64,000 nt of DNA from Branchiostoma floridae (lineage: Eukaryota > Chordata > Leptocardii > Amphioxiformes > Branchiostomatidae): assembly GCF_000003815.2 (NCBI RefSeq), contig NC_049986.1:21438191-21502190 (forward strand), in the 5' to 3' direction. The notes under the pieces were generated by a model. It was not told the DNA's origin. It ran no database searches and saw only the letters and a list, made by a program, of their open reading frames with translations. The translations under genes were made by a program, and so were the position numbers. Shown here in pieces: positions 1 to 12,640 of this stretch. Numbering within the stretch: the first letter of the stretch is position 1; each line of letters starts with the position of its first letter.

Positions 1-2601
1 ACTGCATCAAATCCATCTTCCCTATCAGACATGGTGCCTTTCACATGGATCAACAGATGGTAAACTTGTGCAATCCTGGCTGTAAATAATGGGAAGCTAT
101 CAACCTTGAAAAGGTACACTCAGGGTTTACATAATCTGAAGTTTCACCGTTTTAACTTTTGTAGAGGTTTCAACTTGAGAGGTTTCTTAACTTTCTAGGA
201 ACTACGGTTACACACTCTAAACCCTAAACATTACACCAAACAGTTTGAGGTAAATAGCTAGTATCCATCTGCACCCCTTGACATGGTACATTATCCAGAC
301 ATATCCCCTCCCCAAAACAAACCTCTACCTTGTATCAGACCTGTCAGATGAAGTTATATCCCTGGAACACCTGTTGAAAGTGTTTCCCCAGTGGCACCTC
401 CACCCTGACATCTCCCATAATAGGCACACAATTAGGTCCCCTAGCCCCCTCCCTATCTGATCAAGTTTCTCAGCATTAATGCCAGTTAATGGAAAACACC
501 TTGCTGTTGCAACTACAGTCTTACCATGGTCCCCTTGCTATCAATTTGACATGCATGGCCAGTTCTCCATGCCTTGCTTAAGGCTTTGCCATTGTTTCTC
601 TCCAGTCCTTGTAGTGACCAGAGACCAGGAGTCACAGAAAATCGCCCTGTCCGTTTATCTTGTGAAAGGAACAGGGAATCATCTCCCCATCCCTCTCCTT
701 TGTCCCTCCCCCACCACCAGACACACAGGGTGACCCCGGTGACCTGGCTCAGACACCTAACAGCATTACCAAAGGTCTGTCAGTTCATTTGTGGTGAAAA
801 GGCCAACAGAACCACCAATCGGCCTGTCTCTACCGCTGACCTCCCTGACCTCCGTATAATTGTGCCTGACCCTACCAGACTCTACCCACTACAAAACAAA
901 TTACCCCCCATTGATGAAGGCTTAGCTGAGCTAATGAGAACAACTTTTCATCACCAAAACACTGCCGCAAATACTGTCTGGTTTTGATTTTAAGAGTTTC
1001 CGTTCTGCGTCCAAGTGTATTCACCTCTTTCTTTTATTGACAGCTTTATAAAGAGAATGCAGAAAAGGGAATGTGCCCGACCATACAAATCTCTTGAGGA
1101 AAACCAACAATGGAAAATTGAATAGAAGGTTTGGTGGGAAAATGACAGAGAAAATCTATGGAATTCTCAGGAAAGAAGAATTGTGTAAGAAAACTAAGTG
1201 TCATACTCTATAATATCATATAGGTTGTCAGTTTCCTTCTAACTGTCTCTGTCCATACCAATGCAAACTTTATAATGATTTTCTCAAATCCTCATCAGTG
1301 ATCCTTCCAGCAGTAGTGTTTACTTCTCCAAAACACTTGTGACAATATGAGTCATCAAGAGGCCGGCCACCCACATTTCATTGTTATTGAGGGCTCCCCT
1401 GACTGTATTCCCCACCAGCCATAGCTACTGTATTGTCCCCAGGTGCTGACAACAGGGGAGGGGGCCTGCCCAGCTCAGGGGCTGGGCCAGGCAGTTGGAC
1501 TTGACAGGTTCTTGGAGCTTGTTGTGATCCGCAACACCTGTCGGCCCTAGGGATGGGAACTACAGCCTGGTCTGACACCCAGGTCTTCTGGCCTTATGCT
1601 GTAGTCTGGAGGGACTCACACTACTGGTTACTCTTTTCTCTTGAAAACAAACTTTATCCCTATTAAACTTAATAGCATTAGAAGCTGGAAAAACAGGCAC
1701 TGGGTGTGACACAGTACTGAAGTAAATGTCAGTGTTACAGATACTCATATCAAGTGTCAGACAATAGTCAACGCTAGTTTTTTTGTTCCCCAAATCAGTT
1801 GTTCGACTCATCAAAGGATCTACAGACACACTAGTCTACTATCTAGCCCTTTGTCCGTTTGTGATCACCTGTTGTCAAGCATGTACAGAAAAATCCAGTC
1901 TTCCTCTCACTACAAAGTATGGTCTAAATTGCTGTTATCAACAGACCAGGTGTTTGAACCCATACCTCTTCGTACTTCAAAATCAGTCCCCTGTTAATAT
2001 CTGCAATCTTTTGTCTCTCCATGACTATCAAAGTAACGGCCAACAAAGGGAAGCTCCTGTACATAGTGAAACAACTTGTTGCTCTACTTGACTGACAAAT
2101 GACATTGCCTTATTCCAAGCCCCTGGCCCAAGAATCGAACAACTTAACGGTACAAACTGGTGAGGTCATCTTACCACAGATGTATGGATATTTCCCTCAA
2201 TACCTCATAATTGAAGCTGAATGGCCACTATTAACACAATAACAGGCAATGAATTGATTTATTGGATGAATAATTCATAGATCCAAAATGAAACAGTAGA
2301 GTAGACTTTAATTCATGTAGACCAACAGGAAGAATATTAGAGATGTATATTTGCAGTTGGACCGAAAGAACTGGGTTAAGTCTAGCTTCGGAACCGTCTT
2401 AAACAATCACAACCCCTCAAGTCGGCGCTTGCTTGCAGAGTGGAGTCAGCGTGAAAGCTGAAGAGCGGGCTTGGGAAGAAGAGGTCTTTGCTTTCTGGAG
2501 GGTGCTCCACAATGAAACACTTCACATCCCCAGCACCTCTTGTGCCACTATGTTCCCCCATGTTTGCCTTTCACATGTCAGTCTCCAGCCAAGCTTGCAC
2601 G

Positions 2602-2615
2602 GTCGCCATGGCAAC
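2602..2615. promoter_or_regulatory. X-box-like RFX site
   Basis: GTCGCCATGGCAAC matches the palindromic RFX-family X-box consensus (GTYRCC..RGYAAC type) across both half-sites. It lies in Notch intron 2. Function is inferred from the motif only. Confidence 0.35.
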
Positions 2616-3127
2616 CCGCAGGGATGCGTTTCTGCATTTGCAACAGGAGAATAGCGGGGGCACAAGCACATGCAGTTGAAACAAAGGGCACTCCGTATAC
2701 ATAGTAAGACTAACAGTTCGGCCTTCCAGACCAAAATATCCTGTCATTTCGTACATTTCCCACCATCCGTCCCCCATCCTGTGGAATGTCTCCTTCTCTG
2801 CATGACACGAAGAAGTAAAACAAACCCCCAACCGCCGTAAACACGCCCGAGAAACCGCTTTGCTCCAGGACTCGGCCAGACATCGCCTCTCAAAGCCAGC
2901 GGGACTGCAGGGTTAAGCCGAACACCAACTGCCTTTGTCCGAATATTTCAACAAACTCTGCAACAAGTAGTTTTCATAATCCATCTCACAAAGGATTTCT
3001 CTTTCCATTTCTGAGGGTTTTTGTTCTGTCCTACTGCCTTGGTTTCTAGGATCTTCGCGCTTGACCAAGCCCTGCTGTTCTGACCTTTCTCGTTGTTCAA
3101 AGATTACCCCAAATTTGGGAGGTTAAG

Positions 3128-3164
3128 GTGCCCCCAGAGTGTCCCAGCGTGGGTCTGGGGGCAC
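3128..3164. repeat. GC-rich inverted repeat
   Basis: Arms GTGCCCCCAGA (3128-3138) and TCTGGGGGCAC (3154-3164) form a perfect 11-bp stem with a 15-nt loop. Function unknown. Confidence 0.6.
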
Positions 3165-6100
3165 GTAGGGGTTACTATCTTTTCAACCCTGTAGCGTAGG
3201 CATTTTTCATCCTACTACAACGAAACTTGGACACAACTTACAAAAGTATATGTACATAACATCCATCAAGTTATATTTAAGGAAATAGTCAAAGGTTTGA
3301 ATAAAATTACGGCCGAATCTCAACTTCCGGTTTCAAAGACTGCCGTCCGTTTGTCTTAAAGTTATTTAAAAACACATCAAAATACTGCCAAAATGATGGT
3401 CACTAGCAGTTATGTGAACACAAAGTTAAGGTTGTTAGTAATATTTGTTCACCAAATCACATATATGACGAAGATATTACCGAAATATGCTTTTTTTTCA
3501 TACAAATTATCTGGGAGTCGTGTGGTCCCCAGGAATGGTACAGCCCATAAACTCAATACATACAACCAGGCACACACCCCTCCCCCAGCATATGGCACTT
3601 CCAAATATGGTGTCACACGAACGTATGCCGTGAATTAATCTTACAAAAAAAGGAATACTATTGGTTTCCGACGATTCCCGAAGTCAGATGAGATGCAAAA
3701 GTCATCATATCCCTGTCAATCAATGTCCCAGGGGGTCCCCATGCTCCCGGGCCGGCCCGGAGCCTGGCCGATTGAAAACACATGGCGCGTCTTTTAGACG
3801 TATCATGTTGTCTTGCTTTGGCTTGAAAAGATGCAGTAAAAAGACGAAAATGGTCACAAATATGCACTTAAATACAAAATAATATTCTTGAATATTTGTT
3901 GGAACATGAGTTTGCTCCATATATGGGCCAAATTAACAAACTTTTGAGATAAGAAAGGACTGTTTACTGATTAAACAATGTATTCTCCCTACAGTGGACA
4001 GATCCATTTTGGCTATGTAGAAAGGTGGATGATGTTTTGTGGAAGTATGGAAATATTACGGTTACCGTATCAGGGCAATAGCTGGCAGCAATTTATGTTT
4101 CTTCATTGTATTTTCTTATCATAGTTGAAGTAAAAAAGTACAGATATATCGAAGGATTTCCTACTTTTAAAACAACTGTAACTATTCACCTTCCTCAAAA
4201 AATAGGAAAGGCCGAGTCAAATATGAAATGATGTAGGAACGGGAAGGCAAAGATACTATATAATAAAATCACTGGAGGGCACTGTCGTTAGAACTGGTCG
4301 ACTTCTTTATCTGAACTTCTTTGCACACTTTTCTGTCACTTTGATTCTGTCATTTAACCAGTTTTGACTTACAAATGTGCTGTCCAAACCTTGGCCCAAA
4401 CATGGCCTGTCCCAGGAGAGGGGTCAGGTTAATGTAGAGCTTATCCACCTCCATTGCTTATCAGATCTCCACCCAGGGGGCATTGACTTACTCCACCCCT
4501 TCGGGTAGACTCGGAAATCGTTCTGCATGAGTAACTCTGAGTGTCTTGCCTAGCCTTAAGGCTTTGTATGGACCTCACAGTCACAGAAACGCATGAGGGA
4601 TGTTTGTAGGGCTCAGCAGCAAACCCCACAGCATGACCGGTTGAGATCAACATATACTTTTAGACAATCACACACTGCACCATGATAGGAGGTCCTACTC
4701 AAACAGGGCAGGGATGAAACGCTACCCTAACAAAACAAAGACCTGACTCCACTAAAACAACAAAGATGAAGGAAAGTTGCTGAAAGACACTTGAGCGAGG
4801 ATGCCAGGACCACTAAGTACCGCCGAATCTGCATACAATCACGGGAAATACCTTGGGCAAACCGGGTTTACTACCCGTCAACACCAAACATATCACTAGT
4901 CAAAACTTTAGATAAAGCTAAAGCTTGCTTTTACCTCGATTGACGATTGAAAAAAATCAGACAGGAGTCCCTACTAACCAACTGCATTGAAATTAGAGAG
5001 GCACGCCCAGAGTGAGACTGAGAGCTTTCTCACAGGGTCTAATTATATCAAACCACAATCTACCCATTCATCTCTGTTTGTCTAACAGTCTGAAATTAAT
5101 GCAACCACAATCTCAACACTACATGGGTATAAACCGCTATCAGAAACCAGGCTTGTGGTGCTAGTATCCACAAACTATCTATAGTCCAGTGTCCATATTT
5201 TGGGCATTGACACATATCTTATTTAGGCGCACACGGACCATATGAATGAATCTATGGTATGGGGCCTTTGATATGGGAACATGCATATTTGTGCACCAGG
5301 GAATGCCAGACCTCCCCGGGTTGGCCATAACCACTGGAAGTATCACATATGATTGATCAACTTGAACTCTTCAACCTGACACCGACCTATTATGACTCCT
5401 AGAGGGGATGGATAGAAAAGTTGGCTATAGTTTGCTTTTTATATTAGCTACAAAAAAACATTAATTGAGTAATATGTGAGACAAGTTTGTGCCTCAATAA
5501 AATCAGAAGTGCCTGAGTTTGCGGCCTTTTCCTGTCGTGTGGCAAAGTGCAGAAAGGTTACCAACAAGCTGACCTTTATCAGCTCCTGTCTTGTATAAAA
5601 GGAATTATCTGGGATAACGGAGCCTAACGGAACAGCTATACACACCACTGCGTCTGCTATAAATGCCGCTTTTTATTTTGCGTGTAAAACATCTGGGGTG
5701 GCGACAATTTTTACAGCATACGCTGAAACAATTTGAGCTTCAATGTCGGCCGTTTGAACGATTCCATTAGCCATTCTGCCTTCAGTACTTCCTGTAGCAA
5801 ACAGCCCCCCAAATTGGATCTTTCAGTGCCTGCTAGGGCATCAGGGGAATTTTCCCAACTACAAGCAACTTCCTGGGCAGAGGGATTCACAGGAACGTGA
5901 CACTGTTGCTATGGGCTGGGATTATGACAAGTCTAAACCCCTACAAATGCTGTAGTCATGAGCGTAAGACATTCTACTTTAAAAGTGAGATATGTTCAAA
6001 CATTTCTGAGGTCTTCACAGTGTGCTTCTGCCAGACACTAACTTCCTACAATGTCGCCCAAGGTTTTCAACACACCAAATCCATTATGATAGCAAATCAA

Positions 6101-8042
6101 CAGCTGAGGATGTTACAAAACTCACAGAGAACATGTCAACAAAAATGGCACTGTCCTTTTTCAGTCACAACATCCTCCATTGCAAAAGGAAAATATTTCC
6201 ATACACAAGTCATGGGAATGGAATCCATGCCCTTGTTTTCCAAATGCTGGCCACTACGGGTGGCCGCTGGAAAAATGGCATTTTCCATATCAATCCCTTC
6301 ATGGGTAAAAGACCTGATTATCTTTTTTTTTACAAGCAAATATACCAACCACAAGAGACGTGACATTCTTTTCTTCTGCACTCAATATAAACCGTCAGTC
6401 ATAGAGTGACCTCTTGTTGTGCAGTTTGCTCACACGATTCTTGGGCCCGCCGGCGGTGGGAAAAGGGGAAAAGCTTCACTCAAACAATTCACCAAGTCAC
6501 CGTAAAGCACTCCATTACCCCTCTTTGCATATCAACTCTAAATCATTTAGGAAGTCCTGCGCATGTCTCTCCATTTGTAACAGCCCACTTTCAATTATAC
6601 CTTCAATTTATCAGCCTGGGTTGGCCAACTACAGGGAGGAAGTGTTGAAGGTTTATCATGTTGTGCCGACTTTTCAGTGTCTGGTGTAAAATACCTCAAG
6701 GACAGGCAAAAGTCAGTCACTCCAGAGGAAAACTCTAACCACATCCCTAACGATTACCTAGCAACACCAGTAAAAAATATCCTGCCTTTTACTCTTCTTT
6801 CCTGTTTTTCCCTGAGCTTGCCAAGTTAGGGGTCCAAATGGTTCCTAACTGGGTGACAGTTCAGCAGAAGAATTTCCTGATTGGAAATTTTTCGCTGCCA
6901 GATTTCTTACTGCAAATTGGAAAGATTTTTCAAAAGCAAATGGCTTTTTGTGAACTGTTGTGCTTGTGCCTGGCCTATCTTATCTTAAAACCCAATCATT
7001 CTGTCCTACATGAGAATTAAAGTAACTTCACTGTAATTACACTGCCAGTAATAGGAATAAACACAAGCATGTGTGGTCAGCAAACTGCACACACAGCAAA
7101 ACCCTTCATCACTCTAACAGTAATCATAGCTCAGCAAACAATGCTGTAATTTAGCAAAATCACTTCAAAAGTATGCCAATTTTCACTTATCAGTAACGAG
7201 TTGTTGAACATTCAGGGATATAACTATAAGATGTATGGTGGAGAACTAGCAAGTTACTAATAAGGAAATATTCCTATGTGCAATTAAAATTTACAAAAAG
7301 GAAAGAGGTTCCGAGAACTGCATTCTAAATGCAGGTATCAGTTACGAGAAAGACAGGCACTCCCAAATCCCAGACTGAGTGTTCCAGTAAACATTGGAAC
7401 CATGTTAGACAATATTGTTACATCTCGTTTTGCCCTTTTTTGTTTTCTCTCAAAGCAAATTATGACTCAGAAGTCAGCTTCGACATTGAAACTGGCGTTC
7501 CACAACATACGCATCCTGTCAATCCCAAAAGAAATCAATGCTTAGCTCCTAACACAGCTGTTTGCAAACTAGTCACACAATGTTTTGCAACACCAAGGGT
7601 ACTCAAATAACATGTAGCATTTCTTAGTTCTGGGATCAGTGTAGTTTATACCTGCGGGAACATACACAAATCCAGATCACGAGGGATAAGAAGGACAAAC
7701 ACTATTTACAAGACTGCCACCAATGCATAGCTTTATGTTAAGTTAGTAACCACTGGTAAAACTGGTGAACCAACTATCAAAAACTTTGTGTTTCTAAAGA
7801 TCAATCAATATCTGGCATTTACTGTTCTCTGTAAAGTTTCAGGTATCAATGCAATGTCCTTGAGCAAATGTTTCTAGTAAACAAATTTTGTATACAATAG
7901 TCTTTAGATACAGATTAAAAAAATGAAACCCTTACGTTTTTTCTTTTTGCTTCCTTGCACAAAATCAAATCTAATTCAGTTTTGAAACCGTAGTGGGGAT
8001 TATGTTAGAAGGTAGGCAAGAGTTCATGCTCCATATACTTAC

Positions 8043-8127
8043 ATGCAAGTTCCTTGTCTTGTTACCGAATCCGTTTCACAGACACCACCATTCAAACAAG
8101 GGGAGTTGTTTGCCTGGCACACCAGCC
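8043..8127 (-). CDS. NOTCH: Notch exon 2: first half of EGF repeat 1
   Basis: Exon of 85 nt bounded by an acceptor (TTACAG, at 8128 upward) and a consensus donor GTAAGT (8042 downward). It joins exon 1 in phase 1 and ends in phase 2. The peptide reads GLVCQANNSPCLNGGVCETD and continues to a further Cys, which is the CxxxxxPCxNGGxC start of an EGF repeat. Notch extracellular domains are tandem EGF repeats that bind Delta/Jagged ligands at the cell surface. Exon 1 coding length (61 nt) and the phase-2 end match my recollection of human NOTCH1, where exon 2 is also a short (about 80-nt) half-EGF exon. Other secreted EGF proteins remain possible because no further EGF exons are in view. Confidence 0.75.
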
Positions 8128-10365
8128 CTGTAAGCAGGAGAAATAAGCATGAATAAGCAAACATCGGTATTAAAGTGAAATGATGCGACGCCTTTCCTCC
8201 GAACAAAACCACACGCAAGCACCAAAGAATGCTTACATCTTTTGTGAAGGACAATGTTTATGCCTGTATGGTATAATTGTTATGTAATATACATAGGAGA
8301 TGCATGCCTAAAAATAAAAAGTAACAGTTACACTGTGTTCAGCCTGTGAGATAACAGAAAAATATGTTGTTATTTCTAATTTACAGCACTATCTGACCTA
8401 AAAATGACTCCAAATGTATTTCCAACCGTGACCTTTTTTGTCATAAATTGTACCAGTGGAAGCGTTTCATCTGACGTCAGATTTTTCCAGAGGAGTGAAC
8501 ACAAAACAAACCACAAACATTTCTGTTGCCCAAAACATGTTATGAAGGGAAATATATTGATTTGGTTTCCGCTCTTTATCTCCTTTATCTAGCCCGGGAG
8601 GTGGGATATCTTTACCATCGCCCGGGGACTGCGAACCTCACATAGACGGTTATTGATTGCCAGCTACTATCATTACGCCTTTTCAAAGCAGCATTGGTGT
8701 TCATAACCAGTTAATGCACTATCATCCGCCTCGCAATCAATGGAGATTCAATTTATTACATGGACAGCGAACAGATCAATTTGCTTGCCCTAACATGAAC
8801 CTATTACATCATCAAATCAGTATCTCCCCAGGAAAGAACCCTTCCGACCAAAATACTCGTGGCTTGTCTATTTTTGTGTCTCTACTGTGCATTTTAACCC
8901 TTGGTCATGATGGTTTTGTGGCTCTATGTTTGCATTAATCATATTAATAAATAACATCATCATAGAAATGGTACGTTGGCCACAGACAATGGATCACATA
9001 TTCAAATTTCCATCAATCATTAATTTTTGAGGACCTATTTTATTGTTCCCATGAAATCAGCTGGGTAGCTGTGGGAAAACTGAAACTTTGGATTTTGCAA
9101 GGCTTTACCAAAAAAGTGAGAAGGAAAACTGCAACTTTCACACTTTTTTCAAAGGATTTGTGCATTTTGACACATCAGAATTAAGACTTTTTACATTTTC
9201 ACAGCTATGATAATTTTGTGGACCTCTCTTTTTATTGTTCTGTGGAGGTGGGAGAACTTCAAACTAAACATTTCACTGGCGTAAACATCAAGCAAACTAC
9301 AAAAAAGTTCCCTTCTGGAAACTGGTAGCTCGTGTTTTGTCTCCTTAGGTTTAGATCTAGACTTTGTGTCTTGTATTTGTCTATTTGAGCGGGACAAAAC
9401 CCCACAAGCACGTCTTCTGTGTGTCGGTCTCAAGGCCCACGACCAAACAAATCCGCAGGGCGTCTAACACCGAATTAGTGGCCCAAAACACGCGTTTCGG
9501 AAAGGTTGCACCCGGGAAATCTTTTCTAGAGGTTGCCTTGTTCCTGTGAGGGAAGGATCGCGATCTTGAGGCCAGTGTGGGCCATGGGAAAGCGAACAGA
9601 TGGCCCTAACCGTCCCCCTCCCCACACTGCACACATGCACTAACGGCACCTCATTAACATTCAAAACCCCTCGGTGAATGGCCCGACTGCCACCCTCCAT
9701 TCTGACTACAAATGTTGTTTTTGTTGCCCCATTTTTCACAAACAACGGATCGCCAATCCCAATAAAACACTACACGGGGATGGCGGATGCTTCTCGGCGT
9801 CGAATTTTCCCGAGTTCCCAGCTCAATAGCACGCTCTGATTGCGGAGGAAGCCCGGTTTTACCGTGTGAATGCTGAGTTTCTTTACACCGCATTACCCAA
9901 GGGGAACAAAGGCGGGGGTTGGGGAGGGGGGCGAACACCCGAAAACTTTCGCAACAGGTTTTAACGACAAAAACAGGGGTTCCAACTCACGATCTGACTT
10001 GTTTTGAAACTTAAGTAACACCTTTGCGACGTATTAGCCCTTCCTAGAGGTGTGTTTGGCAGAAATACGAGACTAGAGAGGCATAACTTTGCCCCATTCC
10101 TTTGGTCGGTCGTTCAAAACAGTGAACACCAGTCTGACAGGAGGTGCCTCACTACTACTCAAGTCTGCCGTCTCAAAACAAGTCCATCTAAAACTTATCC
10201 ACGAAGCATCAGTGCTAACCTACTAGTGTTAGACTAGTATAAACGCTAAACATTCGTTTGGAGTCTTAAATAAAAGATTTGTTGTGATTTTCACGAACAA
10301 AACCCGGCATGGGCCGAGGCGCAACAGGCGCCTGCCATAACAATAGGCCGCCGTCCGAGTCTTAC
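8128..10365 (-). other. Notch intron 1
   Basis: A 2.2-kb intron between the signal-peptide exon and the first EGF exon; GT..AG on the minus strand. It carries a CSL/RBPJ-type TGTGGGAA at 9070-9077 and a CRE palindrome at 8472-8479. No other feature seen. Confidence 0.7.
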
Positions 10366-10426
10366 CTTGGACAAGCCCCGGTCCGGCCGCGGCCAGCAGC
10401 AAACCCACGGCGAAAAGGCTCCACAT
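10366..10426 (-). CDS. NOTCH: Notch exon 1: start codon and signal peptide
   Basis: The start ATG is at 10426. The exon encodes 20 codons plus one base: MWSLFAVGLLLAAAGPGLVQ, a textbook secretory signal peptide (short N-region, leucine/alanine-rich core, small residues before the cut site). It ends at a GTAAGA donor (10365 downward). Spliced to 8043-8127 it reads VQG-LVCQ in frame, placing the first EGF cysteine just after the signal cleavage site as in Notch receptors. The product would be the large single-pass receptor that releases an intracellular transcriptional co-activator on ligand binding; only its extreme N-terminus is in this window. Confidence 0.75.
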
Positions 10427-10870
10427 GCCTTCCCTGACGCTACCTTCGTCTTCTGAAAATCCTCATAGATCTGCTGGGTAATCCAAAGAGGGAAGGAACA
10501 GTCCAAAAAATCCAGAAATCCGTGCGAATGTGTCCGTGTCCCGTGTTGTCCCCCAGCTCCAAATTCTTGCCCTCCTTTCCCGTCCCACACAAACTTTGGA
10601 GGCTTGTGCAGCTCCGCGGTAAGGCTGGTATCACTGCGCCAGATCCCGGGCGGAAAAACTGAGGAAAAAACACAATATTTCCCTCAGACTTCTAAAACTG
10701 AGCACAGTAAATCCTCTTCTGGGGACAATTAAAAATTATGGGGTCAAAAAAAGTTATTTTAGGGGCAGAAATGTCAGACCGCGCGCGGCCACGGTGTCGT
10801 CCGGACAGTGACGCGGAGTGTTACACTTCCAACCGGGGGCGACAACCGGCTCATTAGCATAAATCACAAC
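10427..10870 (-). promoter_or_regulatory. Notch 5' UTR and probable promoter region
   Basis: Sequence upstream of the Notch ATG, richer in GC and CpG than its surroundings (GCGCGCGGCC near 10780). No TATA box at a convincing distance. The transcription start cannot be placed from sequence alone. Confidence 0.4.
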
Positions 10871-11699
10871 TCGCCTTTGGTGCGTAACCCGCCGCACTTT
10901 AGCCAATCACACGAAAGCATGGGCTCAAGCAGATGTGGGGCTTTGTCCAAATTTTGCACGTTTTACCCGTTTTTTTATTCGTATTTGAGGAACTACGTTT
11001 TGCTGCTTCATTGGTCAACCCACTACATTATGTGCAATACGAATGAAAAGAAATAGAGAACGAGTTGTATCCATACATATTGGACAAGACGACACATCCA
11101 GTAACTTCAGTAATTAGATAATTTAGTATGTAGAATGGTATTGATATTGCGTTTGTGCATTTGTACTTTCATAAAAATATGGTAACAAAGTATGGTAACA
11201 ACGCCATAATAAGATGCACAGACCTACAGATACATAGGACTTGTAACAACGTATACGGTACATATACAACGTTATGTAAACGTTCTTGGTTATACATGTA
11301 AATGTAAGTTGTGCTTGTGGAATGATATGATTTAATTTTTCATCGTTGTTCTATGTGGTAAATAAGACGCTCATTTTCTTCGAATATGACATTACGACTT
11401 CTTTTCTGAAAAAAATTACTATTGAGTGAAACTGCGTATTGAGTAAAACTGGTTACCCTAGAAACGGGATTTTGCAATGAGTTTTTTTTTTCTTCTATTT
11501 TATTTCTGTTCATTATTTTCAGTTTATTTTCCTCTTTTTTTTTTGAGTTGTGGTTCTATCCGTTTGTGAATGACGTTAAATGTCGCCAAATCGATGTTTA
11601 TACACACAGCCATTACAGACATACCTTACACGCATGTACCGCTGGAAGTATACTCACACAGTATACACGGATATTTGTAACCTACCAAACTATACACGG

Positions 11700-12060
11700 A
11701 GTACGCTGTGCTATTTTATACCGCTTCCAAAGACGTAATAACGGTACCCATATCAATAGCGTGTTCTGAATTACGGAATTTCATTTCTCTTACAAACGCA
11801 TATTCCTCTTTGATATTTGTGTATGTTACAATCAGCCTACGGGCACGAATTTTGCAATAAACTTTCTTTTCAGACGGCACTATGCTATGCTATTTTCAAC
11901 TGCTTCTTCCAAAGAAGTCATACCCCACATCAGTAACGTATTCTGAATTGCATTGTCCCTTTCAAAAAAGCTCCTTGCAAATACATATTCCTCTTTCATA
12001 TTTGTGTATGTTACAACAAGGAGCCTACGGGCACGAATTTTGCAATTAACTTTCTTTTTA
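11700..12060. repeat. Tandem duplication, about 180-bp unit
   Basis: The second unit (from about 11880) repeats the first: GTGTATGTTACAA followed by CAGCCTACGGGCACGAA near 11820 recurs near 12006, and the TTCTGAATT blocks also match. The second copy has CAAGG in place of TC at the comparison point (12017). Confidence 0.75.
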
Positions 12061-12224
12061 GTCTGTTTATTATGAACGCTAATGTTACCACATCACAGGG
12101 TCATTCACATCGTTTACTCCCGATGCCCTGAGAGCGGCTCTACTCCGGGTGGCTCGCAGTTCGCGGGTATTGTGGCCGTGTCAATGGCAGAAAATATTTC
12201 GGCGTAATCGGATCTCCGGTTAGT

Positions 12225-12232
12225 TTCCCACG
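12225..12232 (-). promoter_or_regulatory. CSL/RBPJ-type site
   Basis: TTCCCACG here, i.e. CGTGGGAA on the minus strand, is the high-affinity consensus for the Notch pathway DNA-binding protein CSL. It is 1.8 kb upstream of the Notch start codon. A single 8-mer match can occur by chance. Confidence 0.25.
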
Positions 12233-12313
12233 CCGATCTGTTTTCGCGCGCGTGCGCCCGCTCTCGTCCACAACAAACTTATGTGGGCTTTGTGATGGAA
12301 TAATGTACTAGAG

Positions 12314-12640
12314 CCCGATTTTCCCAAGAAATGTTCACCAATTTTGTGTAAGTGTTCCGAAGCAAGGTGATTCTATTTCACAAGCTAGTTATGCATGTAG
12401 CTAGTTATGCATGTCGTTTGACGGCGTACTGTAATCTTGACGATACCCCATCAAGTTCAACTGAGGTCAATGTTCAAAAAAGCGACTTTCCCAAGAAATC
12501 AGATTCACCAATTTTGTGTAAGCGTTCCGAAGCAAGGTGATCCTATTTCAGCAGCTAGTTATGCATGTCGTTTGACGGCGTACTGTAATATTGACGCTAC
12601 CCTATCAAGTTCAACTGAGTTCAATGTTCAAAAGCGTAGG
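12314..12640. repeat. Tandem duplication, about 170-bp unit
   Basis: TTTCCCAAGAAAT..CACCAATTTTGTGTAAG at about 12314 recurs 170 bp downstream, and the copies stay alignable to about 12635. The first unit also has an internal 16-bp doubling of AGCTAGTTATGCATGT. Confidence 0.85.

Larger units (their letters stand above)
1..8042 (-). other. Notch intron 2 (partial, continues beyond the window)
   Basis: No coding exon could be supported on either strand. I looked on the minus strand for the next EGF exon (cysteines spaced as in EGF 1-2) and found none, so intron 2 must run past the window start. It is AT-rich single-copy-looking sequence. Points of note are an 11-bp GC-rich hairpin at 3128-3164, a CCGGGCCGGCCCGG palindrome at 3747-3760, and an RFX X-box-like site at 2602-2615. 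The short ORFs here have no recognisable domain and overlap on both strands, as expected of chance. Confidence 0.6.

Noticed and set aside
5897-6409. 170-codon plus-strand ORF as a gene
   Set aside because: No domain, and overlapping ORFs in other frames; it lies in Notch intron 2.
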